Notes: a model not told the origin generated them from the letters alone. A stretch of DNA of 64,000 bases from Streptomyces sp. AC550_RSS872 (GCF_019049285.1 NZ_JAGMUL010000029.1:1-64000); one strand, 5' to 3'. Positions 46,046 through 55,470 are shown, counted from the first letter of the stretch. Program-made: numbers and translations.

Positions 46046-47599
46046 TCACACGGGCCTGGTGCGCCCCTCCCAGTACGGGTCGCGCAACCGCCGCTTGTAC
46101 AACTTGCCGTTGGGATCCCGCGGCATCTCGGAAACGAAGTCCACGCTCTTGGGCCGCTTGTACCCGGCGAGCTGCCCCGCGCAGTGGTCGAGGATCGTGG
46201 TGGCGAGGCCGGGGCCCGGCTCGTGGCCGGGGGCCGGTTCGACGACGGCTTTGACCTCCTCGCCCCAGTCGTCGTGCGGGATACCGAAGGCGGCGGCGTC
46301 GGCGACGGCCGGGTGGGCGAGCAGGACGGACTCGATCTCGGCCGGGTAGATGTTGACCCCGCCCGAGATGATCATGTCGATCTTGCGGTCGCGGAGGAAG
46401 AGGTAGCCGTCCTCGTCGAGGTAGCCGAGGTCTCCGACGGTGAAGAAGTCGCCGATGCGGTTCTTCTCCGTCTTGGCCTCGTCCTTGTGGTAGGCGAAGC
46501 CTCCGGTGTTCATCTTGAGGTAGACGGTGCCGAGTTCGCCGGGCGGAAGCCGGTTGCCGTCGTCGTCGAAGATCGCGAGTTCGCTGATCGGCCAGGCCTT
46601 GCCCACGGTGCCGGGCTTCTTCAGCCAGTCCTCGGCGGTCGCGAAGGCGCCACCGCCCTCGCTGGCGGCGTAGTACTCCTCCACGCAGGGGCCCCACCAG
46701 TCGAGCATGGCCCGCTTCACGTGGTCGGGGCAGGGGGCGGCGCCGTGGATGGCGTGCCGCATGGAGGAGACGTCGTAGCGGGCCCGGACGTCCTCGGGGA
46801 GGGCGAGGAGGCGGTGGAACTGTGTGGGGACCATATGGGTGTGTGTGCACTTGTGGGTGTCGATGAGGCGGAGCATCTCTTCCGGGGTCCATTTGTCCAT
46901 CAGCACCAGGCGGTGGCCTATGTGCAGGGACGCGCCCGCGAACTGGAGTACGGCGGTGTGGTACAGCGGCGAGCAGACGAGGTGCACGTTGCCGTCGAAC
47001 GGCCTGATACCGAAGATGCCGAGGAAGCCGCCGAGGTAGGACTCCTCGGGGGTCTTGCCGGGCAGGGGACGCCGGATGCCGCGCGGGCGGCCGGTGGTGC
47101 CCGAGGTGTAGTTCATGACCCAGCCGAGGGTGCGGTCGGCGGGCGCCGACTCGGGTTGTCCGTCGAGGAGTTCGGCGTACGGCCGGAAGCCCTCGACCGT
47201 GCCGATCGCGTACCGGTGGGTGCCGGGCAGACCCGCCTCGTCGGCGGCGTGGCGGGCGGGGGCGCCGAAGCGTTCGTGGGCGAGGAGCACCTTGGCGCCG
47301 GAGTCTGCGACGATCCAGGCGATCTCGGGGGCGACGAAGTGGTGGTTGACGGGGACCAGGTAGAAGCCGGCCTGGCTGGCGGCGAGGTACGCGGTGAAGA
47401 ACTCGGGGCTGTTGGGCAGGACGACGGCGAAGGCGTCGCCGCGTCGCATCCCGGCCGCGCGCAGGCCGTGGACGAGGCGGTTGGCGGCGGCGTGCAGTCG
47501 GGCGGCGGTCCACTGCTCGCCGTCGGGGGCGACGAGGACCGTGCGGTCGGGGTCGGCCGCTGCCTGGGCCCAGAAGCCCGTGGGGGGTGTGCTCGTCAC
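46046..47599 (-). CDS. Acyl-CoA ligase (FadD-type)
   Basis: This 517-residue ANL enzyme has NYTSGTTGRPRGIRRP (P-loop; RGIRRP is distinctive), YYAASEGGGAF (A5), VGDLGYLDEDGYLFLRDRKIDMIISGGVNIYPAEIESVL (A7-A8) and the DPNGKLYKRRLRD Lys region. The substrate is a carboxylic acid of unknown structure. The gene's GTG start overlaps the stop of the nitronate-monooxygenase-like gene by 4 bp (GTGA), so they are coupled. An operator shared with the 33-kb divergent locus lies ahead of the operon. It is convergent with the LAL gene, ending 2 bp after it. Confidence 0.87.
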   Translation of the reverse strand: MTSTPPTGFWAQAAADPDRTVLVAPDGEQWTAARLHAAANRLVHGLRAAGMRRGDAFAVVLPNSPEFFTAYLAASQAGFYLVPVNHHFVAPEIAWIVADSGAKVLLAHERFGAPARHAADEAGLPGTHRYAIGTVEGFRPYAELLDGQPESAPADRTLGWVMNYTSGTTGRPRGIRRPLPGKTPEESYLGGFLGIFGIRPFDGNVHLVCSPLYHTAVLQFAGASLHIGHRLVLMDKWTPEEMLRLIDTHKCTHTHMVPTQFHRLLALPEDVRARYDVSSMRHAIHGAAPCPDHVKRAMLDWWGPCVEEYYAASEGGGAFATAEDWLKKPGTVGKAWPISELAIFDDDGNRLPPGELGTVYLKMNTGGFAYHKDEAKTEKNRIGDFFTVGDLGYLDEDGYLFLRDRKIDMIISGGVNIYPAEIESVLLAHPAVADAAAFGIPHDDWGEEVKAVVEPAPGHEPGPGLATTILDHCAGQLAGYKRPKSVDFVSEMPRDPNGKLYKRRLRDPYWEGRTRPV

Positions 47600-48705
47600 T
47601 GGCCGCTCCTTCCGGCGATGCGGTTGATGCGGTCGACGGACTGCTCGAAGCCGCGGGTGAGGTCGTCGAAGACGGCCTGGACACTGCGTTCGCTGTTCAT
47701 CCGGCCGACGATCTGGCCGACGGGCGTGCCGAGCAGCGGCTCGACCTCGTACTTCTGGATCCGGGAGACGGCCTCGGCGACCAGGAGGCCCTGGAGTGGC
47801 ATGGGGAGGGTGCCGGGCCCGTTCGGGTCGTCCCAGGCGTCCGTCCACTCGGTGCGCAGTTGGCGTGCGGGCTTGCCGGTGAGGGCGCGAGAGCGCACTG
47901 TGTCGCCGGAGCCTGCGGCGAGCAGTTTGCCGGTCAGTGCGGGGGAATGCAGATCCGCCTCTGTGGTGGTCAGCCATATGGAGCCCAGCCACACGCCTTG
48001 GGCGCCGAGGGTGAGTGCCGCCGCCACCTGTTGGCCGCTTCCGATCCCGCCGGCCGCCAGGACGGGCAGCGGGTCCACCGCTTCCACCACCTCGGGCGTG
48101 AGCACCATGGAGGCGATGTCACCGGTGTGGCCGCCCGCCTCGTAGCCCTGGGCCACCACGATGTCGATGCCCGCCTCCTGGTGCTTGCGGGCGTGCCGGG
48201 CGCTGCCCGCGAGCGCGGCGACGAGCACGCCCCGGTCGTGAGCGCGCTCCACGACATCCGCTGGCGGTGAGCCGAGGGCATTGGCGAGCAGCTTGATCGG
48301 GTAGTCGAAGGCGACGTCGAGTTGGGTACGGGCGACCTGTTCCATCCATCCGGTGATCCGCCAGCCGGCCGCTTCGCCCTCGGCCAGCTCGGGCACGCCG
48401 TACTTGGCGAGGGTGTCCTTGACGAACTGCCGGTGGCCTTCCGGGATCATCGCCTCGACATCGGCTTCCGTGACGCCCTCGACCTTCTTCGCGGGCATGA
48501 CGACGTCCAGGCCGTAGGGCCGGCCGTCGACATGTGCCTCGATCCAGTCGAGGTCGCGTTTGAGGTCGTCGGGGGCGGTGTAGCGGACCGCGCCGAGCAC
48601 TCCGAAGCCGCCGGCCCGGCTGATGGCCGCTGCGACGGCGGGGAACGGCGTGAAGCCGAAGATGGCGTGCTCGACTCCCAGTTTCTTGCTCAGCTCCGTC
48701 TGCAT
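47596..48705 (-). CDS. Nitronate monooxygenase-like FMN protein
   Basis: This 369-residue TIM-barrel flavoprotein has VVAQGYEAGGHTGDIASMVL (FMN-phosphate loop) and VLAAGGIGSGQQVAAALTLGAQGVWLGS, the signature of the NMO/IpdC/FabK-like family. Some members oxidise alkyl nitronates, others act on CoA thioesters such as steroid-ring intermediates. Coupling to an acyl-CoA ligase favours the second kind. The ATG at 48705 lacks a strong ribosome-binding site. It is the first gene of its operon. Confidence 0.83.
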   Translation of the reverse strand: MQTELSKKLGVEHAIFGFTPFPAVAAAISRAGGFGVLGAVRYTAPDDLKRDLDWIEAHVDGRPYGLDVVMPAKKVEGVTEADVEAMIPEGHRQFVKDTLAKYGVPELAEGEAAGWRITGWMEQVARTQLDVAFDYPIKLLANALGSPPADVVERAHDRGVLVAALAGSARHARKHQEAGIDIVVAQGYEAGGHTGDIASMVLTPEVVEAVDPLPVLAAGGIGSGQQVAAALTLGAQGVWLGSIWLTTTEADLHSPALTGKLLAAGSGDTVRSRALTGKPARQLRTEWTDAWDDPNGPGTLPMPLQGLLVAEAVSRIQKYEVEPLLGTPVGQIVGRMNSERSVQAVFDDLTRGFEQSVDRINRIAGRSGQ

Positions 48706-48747
48706 GGGCGCAGGATGCCGCAGACCTCCGGACGACGGAAGGCCCTT

Positions 48748-48764
48748 TCTGATAGTCCGTCAGA
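48748..48764. promoter_or_regulatory. Second TCTGAY-N5-GTCAGA operator
   Basis: TCTGAT-AGTCC-GTCAGA is the same motif as at 33318-33334 with one changed arm base and a similar centre. It lies 43 bp upstream of the nitronate-monooxygenase-like start. The shared sequence joins the two CoA-ligase loci, 15 kb apart, in one candidate regulon. Confidence 0.6.
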
Positions 48765-48873
48765 TCTCTTGGGTCGCTGCCCCGTTGACACGGCCCTCAC
48801 CTGACACGAAAGTTTCACCACGCAAGGTGATCCCGGAAAGATACTTTCAGCCTGCGCGGCGGGAGGAACCTCG

Positions 48874-50643
48874 ATGACCGATGGCAGAAGCGGACTGAGC
48901 AGGCGTCAACTCGCCAAGGAAACACTGGCTCTGGGGGGCGCGTTGGCTTTCGCCCCCTTGCCGGCCGGACCGGCGGCCGCCGCCTCCTCCTCGGACCGCA
49001 CCACCCTGCGCCCCGGCTCCCCCGAGCGCGCCGGCCTCCTGGCCGCCCCCCTCCTCCGCCTGGTCACCGACGCCGAGAAGTTCCTCGGCCCCTCCCCCGC
49101 GCACCCCTGGTACGCGGGAGCCGTCCTGCTCGCCGGGCGGGGCGGCACCGTGGCGCTGCACGAGCCGATCGGGATGGCGGTGCGCTACCAGGCGTACGAC
49201 GAGAAGACCGACACCGGGGTCGAGTTCCCGGCCGAGCAGCAGATCCCGATGGCCGAGGACACCGTCTTCGATCTGGCCTCGGTGTCCAAGCTGTTCACCT
49301 CGGTCCTCGCCGTGCAGCAGATCGAGCGGGGTGCGCTGGGGCTGGAGGCGGCGGTCGCCTCGCATCTCCCGGACTTCGGCCGCGCGGGCAAGCAGGACAT
49401 CACGATCCGTCAGCTGCTCACGCACACCTCCGGGTTCCGCGCCTGGATCCCGCTGTACACCGCGCCGACGTACGAGGGGAAGCTCGAACTCATCTGGAAC
49501 GAGGCGCCGCTGAACCCTCCGGGCAGCACGTACCTCTACTCGGACCTGAACCTGATCTCCCTCCAGCTGGTCCTGGAGAAGATCACCGGCCGCCGTCTCG
49601 ACACCCTCCTCCACGACGAGATCACCGGCCCGCTCGGCATGCGCCGCACCCGCTACAACCCGCCCGCCGCCTGGAAGCCGAGGATCGCGGCCACCGAGGA
49701 CGCCCGGGGGCCCTGGTCCGGCCTGGACCGGGGGCTCGTGTGGGGCGAGGTGCACGACGAGAACGCCTTCAGCCTCGGCGGAGTCGCCGGCCACGCGGGC
49801 GTGTTCTCGAACGCGTGGGACCTCGCGGTCCTCGGTCGGACACTGCTCAACGGCGGGTCCTACGGCAGGCAGCGCATCCTGGAGCAGGAGTCGGTGGACC
49901 TGATGTTCACCGACTTCAACACCGCCTTCCCGGGCGACGAGCACGGCCTCGGCTTCGAGCTCTACCAGCACTGGTACATGGGCGCGATGGCCACCCCGCG
50001 CACCGCCGGGCACACCGGCTTCACCGGCACCTCCCTCGTGCTGGACCCGACGACCGACTCCTTCCTCGTCGTGCTAGGCAACTCGGTTCATCCGGTGCGC
50101 AGTTGGCGATCCGGTTCCGCGCCCCGGGTCGCGGCTGCCGACAACATGGCGCGCGCCGTACCGGTCCGCCCGCGCCACGGCAGAACCGCATGGTTCTCGG
50201 GCGTGGCGACCGCCGCCACCGCGACCCTCGCGCTCCCCGCGCTCGACACGTCCGCCGGCGACATATGTCTGCGCTGCGCCCTGTGGTGGGACACCGAGCC
50301 CCGGGCGGACCTCCTCGTCCTGGAGTCCACGACGGACGGCGGAGCGACCTGGCAGCCGCTCCCCTTCACGACCACCCGCCACGGCGAGCGCCCGCAGGAC
50401 CACGCGACCGGCATGGTCACCGGCTGGTCGGGCCGCGTCTGGCACCGTCTCACTGCCCGGCTCCCCGCTCACCGGCAGCTGGTGCTCCGCTGGCGGTACG
50501 CCACCGACCGGCTGTACGTGGGCCGCGGGGCGTACGTCGACGGTCTGCGCGTCGAGGCGGCGGACCGCGTCCTGTTCGACGAGGCCCGGCCGGCGGACGC
50601 GGCCCGTATCGCGGCGAGCGGCTGGAGCGTCTCTGCCGACTGA
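48874..50643 (+). CDS. Tat-exported beta-lactamase-family serine hydrolase with a C-terminal jelly-roll-like domain
   Basis: This 589-residue protein has a Tat signal (SRRQLAKETLALGGAL). The class C beta-lactamase fold follows: ASVSKLF (SxxK), YSDLN (YxN) and GHTGFTG (in place of KTG). From about residue 430 an additional beta-rich domain (CLRCALWWDTEPRADLLVLES... LVLRWRYATDRLYVGRGAYVDGLRV) resembles the MAM-like domain of M6 immune-inhibitor-A proteases. Likely roles are peptidoglycan or peptide ester hydrolysis rather than resistance. The ATG follows GGGAGGAACC. Confidence 0.83.
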   Translation: MTDGRSGLSRRQLAKETLALGGALAFAPLPAGPAAAASSSDRTTLRPGSPERAGLLAAPLLRLVTDAEKFLGPSPAHPWYAGAVLLAGRGGTVALHEPIGMAVRYQAYDEKTDTGVEFPAEQQIPMAEDTVFDLASVSKLFTSVLAVQQIERGALGLEAAVASHLPDFGRAGKQDITIRQLLTHTSGFRAWIPLYTAPTYEGKLELIWNEAPLNPPGSTYLYSDLNLISLQLVLEKITGRRLDTLLHDEITGPLGMRRTRYNPPAAWKPRIAATEDARGPWSGLDRGLVWGEVHDENAFSLGGVAGHAGVFSNAWDLAVLGRTLLNGGSYGRQRILEQESVDLMFTDFNTAFPGDEHGLGFELYQHWYMGAMATPRTAGHTGFTGTSLVLDPTTDSFLVVLGNSVHPVRSWRSGSAPRVAAADNMARAVPVRPRHGRTAWFSGVATAATATLALPALDTSAGDICLRCALWWDTEPRADLLVLESTTDGGATWQPLPFTTTRHGERPQDHATGMVTGWSGRVWHRLTARLPAHRQLVLRWRYATDRLYVGRGAYVDGLRVEAADRVLFDEARPADAARIAASGWSVSAD

Positions 50644-50650
50644 CCACCCG

Positions 50651-52228
50651 TCAGCCGACGGGCTGCTCCAGCACCGCCATCGCCGCGTTGTGCCCCGGCA
50701 CCCCGCTCACCCCTCCCCCACGCACCGCGCCCGCCCCGCACAGCAGCACGTTGGCGTGGGAGGTCTCCACGCCCCAGCGGCCGGTGCCCTCCTGGGCGTA
50801 CGGCCAGGACAGCTCACGGTGGAAGATGTTGCCGCGGGGCAGGCGCAGGTCGCGGTCCAGGTCCAGCGGCGTCTTCGCCTCGATGCAGGGGCGGCCGTCG
50901 GCGTCGGTGGCCAGGCAGTCGGTGATGGGCTCGGCGAGGTGGGCGTCCAGTTGGGCCAGCGTCGACTTCAGCAGTTCGTCGCGTACGGCGTCGTTGTCGC
51001 GCTCGAAGAGCCTGGCCGGGGTGTGCAGGCCGAACAGGGTGAGGGTCTGGCAGCCATGGGCGAGGAGGTCGGGGCCGAGGATCGTCGGGTCGGTCAGCGA
51101 GTGGCAGTAGATCTCGGACGGCGGCGCGGTGGGGAGTTCCCCGGCTGCGGCCTGGGCGTGGGCGGCGGCCAGTTGGTCGTAGCCCTCGGCGATGTGGAAG
51201 GTGCCGGCGAACGCCTCGCGGGGGTCGACGGAGCTGTCGCGCAGCCGGGGCAGGCGCTTGAGCAGCATGTTCACCTTGAGCTGGGCGCCCTCGGCGGGGG
51301 TCGGGGGTGTGTCCCCGGTGAGGTCGGCCAGTTCCCGCGGGGAGGCGTTGACCAGGACGTGCCGGGCGGTGGCGACACCCTCGCCGTCGGCGGTGCGGAA
51401 GGTGATCTCGGCCGTACGGCCGTCCGTGTCGATCCGTACCGCCTCGTGCCCGGTGGCGAGGACCGCGCCCGCCTGGCGCGCCGCCGTGGCCAGGGCGTCG
51501 GTGAGGGCGCCCATGCCGCCGACGGGGACGTCCCAGGCGCCGGTGCCGCCGCCGATCACGTGGTAGAGGAAGCAGCGGTTCTGCTTGAGCGAGGTGTCAT
51601 GGGCGTCGGTGAACGTGCCGATCAGGGCGTCCGTCAGGACGACGCCCCGCACCAGGTCGTCCGTGAACCGGTCCTCGATCGCGACTCCGATCGGCTCCTC
51701 GAAGAGGGTGCGCCAGGCGTCCTCGTCGTCCACCCGGCGGCGCAGTTCCTCGCGGCTCGGCAGTGGTTCGGTGAGCGTCGGGAACACCCGTTGGGCGACC
51801 TCGCCGGTCATGGCGTAGAAGCGCTGCCAGGCCGCGTACTCGCGCTCGCCGCCGGTCAGCCGTGCGAAGGCCTCCCGGGTACGCCGTTCGCCGCCGCCCA
51901 CGAGCAGTCCGGTCGAGCGTCCGTCCCGCTCCACGGGGGTGTAGGAGGAGACGTCGCGCGTACGGACCCGGAAGTCCAGGCCCAGGTCCCGGACGATCTT
52001 CTTCGGCAGCAGGCTGACCAGGTACGAGTAACGGGAGAGCCGGGCGTCGACGCCGGCGAACGGCCGCGTGGACACGGCGGCGCCCCCCGTGTGGTCCAGC
52101 CGCTCCAGCACCAGCACGGACCGCCCGGCGCGCGCCAGGTAGGCGGCGGCGACCAGGCCGTTGTGGCCCGCGCCGACGATGACGGCGTCGTACGTACGGC
52201 TTGCGGGGCTTGACTCGTGTGCAGGCAT
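50651..52228 (-). CDS. Phytoene desaturase-like FAD-dependent oxidoreductase
   Basis: This 525-residue flavoprotein has an N-terminal dinucleotide motif VIVGAGHNGLVAAAYLARAGRSVLVLE and a C-terminal FAD segment (HANVLLCGAGAVRGGGVSGVPGHNAAM). The overall layout matches the CrtI/PYROXD2 group. No carotenoid genes are nearby, so I do not assign a carotenoid role; the substrate may be another polyprenoid or hydrophobic molecule. The ATG at 52228 is preceded by GAAGAA. Confidence 0.85.
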   Translation of the reverse strand: MPAHESSPASRTYDAVIVGAGHNGLVAAAYLARAGRSVLVLERLDHTGGAAVSTRPFAGVDARLSRYSYLVSLLPKKIVRDLGLDFRVRTRDVSSYTPVERDGRSTGLLVGGGERRTREAFARLTGGEREYAAWQRFYAMTGEVAQRVFPTLTEPLPSREELRRRVDDEDAWRTLFEEPIGVAIEDRFTDDLVRGVVLTDALIGTFTDAHDTSLKQNRCFLYHVIGGGTGAWDVPVGGMGALTDALATAARQAGAVLATGHEAVRIDTDGRTAEITFRTADGEGVATARHVLVNASPRELADLTGDTPPTPAEGAQLKVNMLLKRLPRLRDSSVDPREAFAGTFHIAEGYDQLAAAHAQAAAGELPTAPPSEIYCHSLTDPTILGPDLLAHGCQTLTLFGLHTPARLFERDNDAVRDELLKSTLAQLDAHLAEPITDCLATDADGRPCIEAKTPLDLDRDLRLPRGNIFHRELSWPYAQEGTGRWGVETSHANVLLCGAGAVRGGGVSGVPGHNAAMAVLEQPVG

Positions 52229-52283
52229 GGTTCTTCGTAACACGTGATGATCTAGGTCGGCCAGACGTGCGGGCGTGGCGGAG

Positions 52284-54524
52284 TCAGGGCCCGCCCGCCG
52301 CCCGCTGCTGCCGCAGCACCGCTACCCTCCGGTAGAGCTCGACCGCCTCCGCCTCCCGCCCGAGCTGCTGGAGACAGTGGGCCTCGTCGTTGCGGCTGGC
52401 GAGGGTGTCGGGGTGGTCGGCACCGAGGACGCGTTCGCGGGCGTCGGCGACTCTGCGGTACTCGGTGAGCGCGTCCGGCCAGCGGCCGAGCCAGCCGAGG
52501 CTCACGGCGACCTCGCGGCGGCTGACCAGGGTGTCCGGGTGGTCGGGGCCCAGCACGCGCTCGCGGATCGCGCACACGTCACGGGACTCGGCGAGGGCCT
52601 CCTCCCAGCGGCCGAGGCGGCCGAGGTTGACGCCGAGGCCGTGGCGGGCGCGGAGGGTCTCGGGGTGGGCGGAGCCGTGGACGCGGGTGCGGTCGTCGAT
52701 CAGGTCACGGTAGAGCTGGAGCGCCTCCGCGCTGCGGCCGAGCCGGCCGAGGCTGATGCCGACCTCGTAGCGAGCGGCGAGCGTGTCGGAGTGGTCCGGG
52801 CCGAGGGCCTGGGCGCGCGCGTCGGCGACCTCACGGTAGGTTTGCAGGGCCTCGGCCCAGCGCCCCAACTGACCCTGGGCGTAGGCGACTTCGTAGCGGG
52901 TGACCAGGGTGTCGGGGTGATGAGGGCCAAGGACGCGGGCGCGGGCGGCGGCGACCTCGTCGGCCATCCGGTACGAGTCCTCCAGGCGGCCGAGTCTGCT
53001 GAGGTTGAAGGCTAGGTTGTGGCGGCAGCGCAGGGTGTCGGGGTGGTCGGCGCCCATCGCGCGTTCCCGTGCCGTCAGGACGGACGTGTAGACCTGGTGC
53101 GCGTCGAAGTGGCGGCCCAACTGGCCGAGGACGTACGCCATTTCCTGCCGGGCGGCGAGCGTGTCGGGGTGGTCGGGGCCGAGGGCCAGGCTGCGGGCGC
53201 GGGCGACGTGTTTGTACTCGCGCAGGGCGTCGGCGGCGCGGCCGGTGCGGCTGAGGGTGAAGGCGAGTTCGTAGCGGCTGGCGAGGGTGTCCGGGTGGTC
53301 GGGGCCGAGGAGGTGCTCGCGCTCGGCGGCGACCGCGCGGTGCACCTCGCCCGCCTCGGTCCAGCGGCCGAGCCGGCCCAGGCTCAGCCCTGCGTTGTGC
53401 CGCCCGGCCAGCGCGGTGAGTGTCGCCGCGGAGGGGGCGGGGGGTCCGTCGGGGGCGGCGGTCTCCTCGGGCCGGCCGGTGGTGGGCCGTGGTATCCACT
53501 CGCCGGTGAGGCCGGCCGCGGCGTCCGGCGGTGTGGTGCGCAGTCCGGCGCCGGTGGCCTTGTGGCCGGTGGTCATGCCGCGGGTCCAGGACGGCAGCCG
53601 GGGCGTGCGGGCCACGGGCACCGGGGGCCTGAGGTCGGGCTGCGGGGTCACCACGGTCGGCACGTACGCCGGTGTCGTGCGGCCCAGGCTGATGCGACGG
53701 CCCAACTCGCGCCCGTCGTGCGGGCGTTCCTCGGGGCGTTTGGCGAGCAGGTCGAGGATGACCTGCTCCAAGTACTCGGGCAGCTCGGCACGGTGGCTGC
53801 GCGGCGGGCGGGGCGGGGTGTCGCGGTGGCCGACGAGGATCGCCCAGGGGTCGTCGAGGTCGAACGGCGGTACCCCGGTGGCGATCTCGTACAGCACACA
53901 GCCCAGCGAGTACAGGTCGCTGCGCTGGTCCACCTCGTCCCCGCCGATCTGCTCCGGCGACATGTAGTGCGGGGTGCCCATCGCGATGCCCGTGCCGGTC
54001 AGCCGGGAGGTGAAGCCGATGTCGTGGGCGAGGCGGGCTATGCCGAAGTCGCAGATCTTCACCGTGCCGTCGGCGAGCCGCATGATGTTCGCGGGCTTCA
54101 GGTCGCGGTGGACGATGCCCTGCTGGTGGGTGTAGGCGAGGGCGGCGGCGACCTGGTCGGCGATCTCGACGACGTCCGGGACGGGCAGCGGATGGTGCTT
54201 GTTGTCCTCCAGGAGCTGGCTGAGGTTGTGGCCCTGGAGCAGCTCCATGACCAGGAACAGGATTCCCTCGGACTCCCCGAAGTCGTGGACGACGGTCACA
54301 CCACGGTGCTGGAGCGCCGCGGCCACCCGGGCCTCGCGGCGAAACCGCTCCCGCAGGACACGCGTGAAGGAGTGGTCGTGCTGCGGTCCCAGCGGCTTGA
54401 GGCACTTCACGGCGACATGCCGGCCCAGCGACTCGTCGCGCGCACGCCACACCTCGCCCATACCGCCGCGCCCGATCAGGTCCAGAAGCCGGTACCGGCC
54501 CTGGATCAGCCTGCTGTCCCCCAT
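52284..54524 (-). CDS. Ser/Thr protein kinase with eight tandem tetratricopeptide-like repeats
   Basis: This 746-residue protein has an N-terminal Hanks-type kinase domain: GRGGMGEVW (P-loop), K40 in VAVKCL, HRDLKPAN (139-146), DFG (159-161) and SPEQ. A Pro-rich linker (about 290-400) is followed by eight 42-residue repeats, each carrying LGPDHPDTL or a variant, as in NB-ARC/kinesin-light-chain-type TPRs. No membrane segment is seen, so it is cytosolic. The TPR array would hold a partner protein. The ATG at 54524 lies behind GGGAG; the extension upstream has no family similarity. Confidence 0.88.
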   Translation of the reverse strand: MGDSRLIQGRYRLLDLIGRGGMGEVWRARDESLGRHVAVKCLKPLGPQHDHSFTRVLRERFRREARVAAALQHRGVTVVHDFGESEGILFLVMELLQGHNLSQLLEDNKHHPLPVPDVVEIADQVAAALAYTHQQGIVHRDLKPANIMRLADGTVKICDFGIARLAHDIGFTSRLTGTGIAMGTPHYMSPEQIGGDEVDQRSDLYSLGCVLYEIATGVPPFDLDDPWAILVGHRDTPPRPPRSHRAELPEYLEQVILDLLAKRPEERPHDGRELGRRISLGRTTPAYVPTVVTPQPDLRPPVPVARTPRLPSWTRGMTTGHKATGAGLRTTPPDAAAGLTGEWIPRPTTGRPEETAAPDGPPAPSAATLTALAGRHNAGLSLGRLGRWTEAGEVHRAVAAEREHLLGPDHPDTLASRYELAFTLSRTGRAADALREYKHVARARSLALGPDHPDTLAARQEMAYVLGQLGRHFDAHQVYTSVLTARERAMGADHPDTLRCRHNLAFNLSRLGRLEDSYRMADEVAAARARVLGPHHPDTLVTRYEVAYAQGQLGRWAEALQTYREVADARAQALGPDHSDTLAARYEVGISLGRLGRSAEALQLYRDLIDDRTRVHGSAHPETLRARHGLGVNLGRLGRWEEALAESRDVCAIRERVLGPDHPDTLVSRREVAVSLGWLGRWPDALTEYRRVADARERVLGADHPDTLASRNDEAHCLQQLGREAEAVELYRRVAVLRQQRAAGGP

Positions 54525-54585
54525 CTCCCGCGCTCGCCCCCCGTTGTGGTCCGCCCCGCCCTCCCGGCTCGTCCAGTATGGCGAG

Positions 54586-55470
54586 CTATCGTCCGAGTTT
54601 GTACGGTGCCGGGCGGGAGCCGGGGCCGAGCCTGGCCATGGCGCGCAGGATGTGTTTGGGCGGGAGTTGCCAGCGCAGACGTGCGGGAACACAGCGCAGC
54701 AGGGTGCCTGTGGCACGCAACTGGCGGGTGACGGTGGCGGGTTTCGGGGCCGGTCTGCCGTACAGCTCGTGGGCGTACGGCGGCAGTGCGGCGTATGCCA
54801 GGTGCGCCACGCGCCGCCAGAGCACCTCGCGCGCCGGGACGAGCAGGGGGTGCGTCGGTGGGCGGAGCAGGAAGTCGTCCACCGCGCGTGCCTCGGGTCC
54901 GCAGGCGAGCTCGGGGCGCACCTTCTCGAAGTACGCCGCCATCTCGTCCTGGTTCGCCGGTACGGCGTCCGGATCCAGGCCCACCAGGCGGGCGCTGACC
55001 CGGTGTTCGCCGATGTAGCGGTCGGCCTGCGCGTCGGTGAGACGGAAGCCGGAGCGGCGTGCGACCTGAAGGTAGGAGTCGATCTCGGCGCAGTGCACCC
55101 ACAGCAGCAGTTCGGGTTCGTCGACGCCGTAACGCTCCCCGGTGTCCGGGTCGGTGGCGCTCAGCATGCTGTGGATCTTCCGCACGCGCGCGCCCGCCTT
55201 CTCGGCGGCCTCGGTGGTGCCGTACGAGATCGTCCCCACGAAGTCGGCGGTGCGCAGGAGGCGGCCCCAGGCGTCGTGCCGGAAGTCGCTGTTCTGCGTG
55301 ACGCCGCGTACGGCACGCGGATGGAGGGCCTGGAAGTAGAGCGCTCGGATTCCGGCGACCCACATCATGGGGTCGCCGTGCATCTGCCAGGTCACGGAGT
55401 GCGGGGTGAACAGCCCGGGATCGCCCATGCCCGCAGGTGTGACCACAGCTGCCAGGTGTCTCTTCAGCAT
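54586..55470 (-). CDS. MpaB-family oxygenase (DUF2236)
   Basis: This roughly 294-residue protein has the DUF2236 fold of the MpaB/rubber-oxygenase (Lcp)-like heme proteins: HSVTWQMHGDPMMWVAGIRALYFQALHPRAVRGV, then a helical bundle with LLWVHCAEIDSYL and RYIGEHRVSARLVGLD. The likely reaction is oxidative cleavage or oxygenation of an organic compound; heme-binding His candidates are in LHP and VHC. The start is uncertain: a TTG at 55494 follows GAGG directly, while the ATG at 55470 has AGGTC ahead. Confidence 0.8.
   Translation of the reverse strand: MLKRHLAAVVTPAGMGDPGLFTPHSVTWQMHGDPMMWVAGIRALYFQALHPRAVRGVTQNSDFRHDAWGRLLRTADFVGTISYGTTEAAEKAGARVRKIHSMLSATDPDTGERYGVDEPELLLWVHCAEIDSYLQVARRSGFRLTDAQADRYIGEHRVSARLVGLDPDAVPANQDEMAAYFEKVRPELACGPEARAVDDFLLRPPTHPLLVPAREVLWRRVAHLAYAALPPYAHELYGRPAPKPATVTRQLRATGTLLRCVPARLRWQLPPKHILRAMARLGPGSRPAPYKLGR

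Noticed and set aside
45437..48145. Plus-strand frame of about 900 codons
   Set aside because: It spans the end of the LAL gene and then lies opposite two clear minus-strand enzymes. It is a shadow of their codon bias.
47596..48705. Assignment as a true nitroalkane-oxidising enzyme
   Set aside because: The gene is translationally coupled to a CoA ligase and has no nitro-metabolism context, so a CoA-thioester role is more likely.
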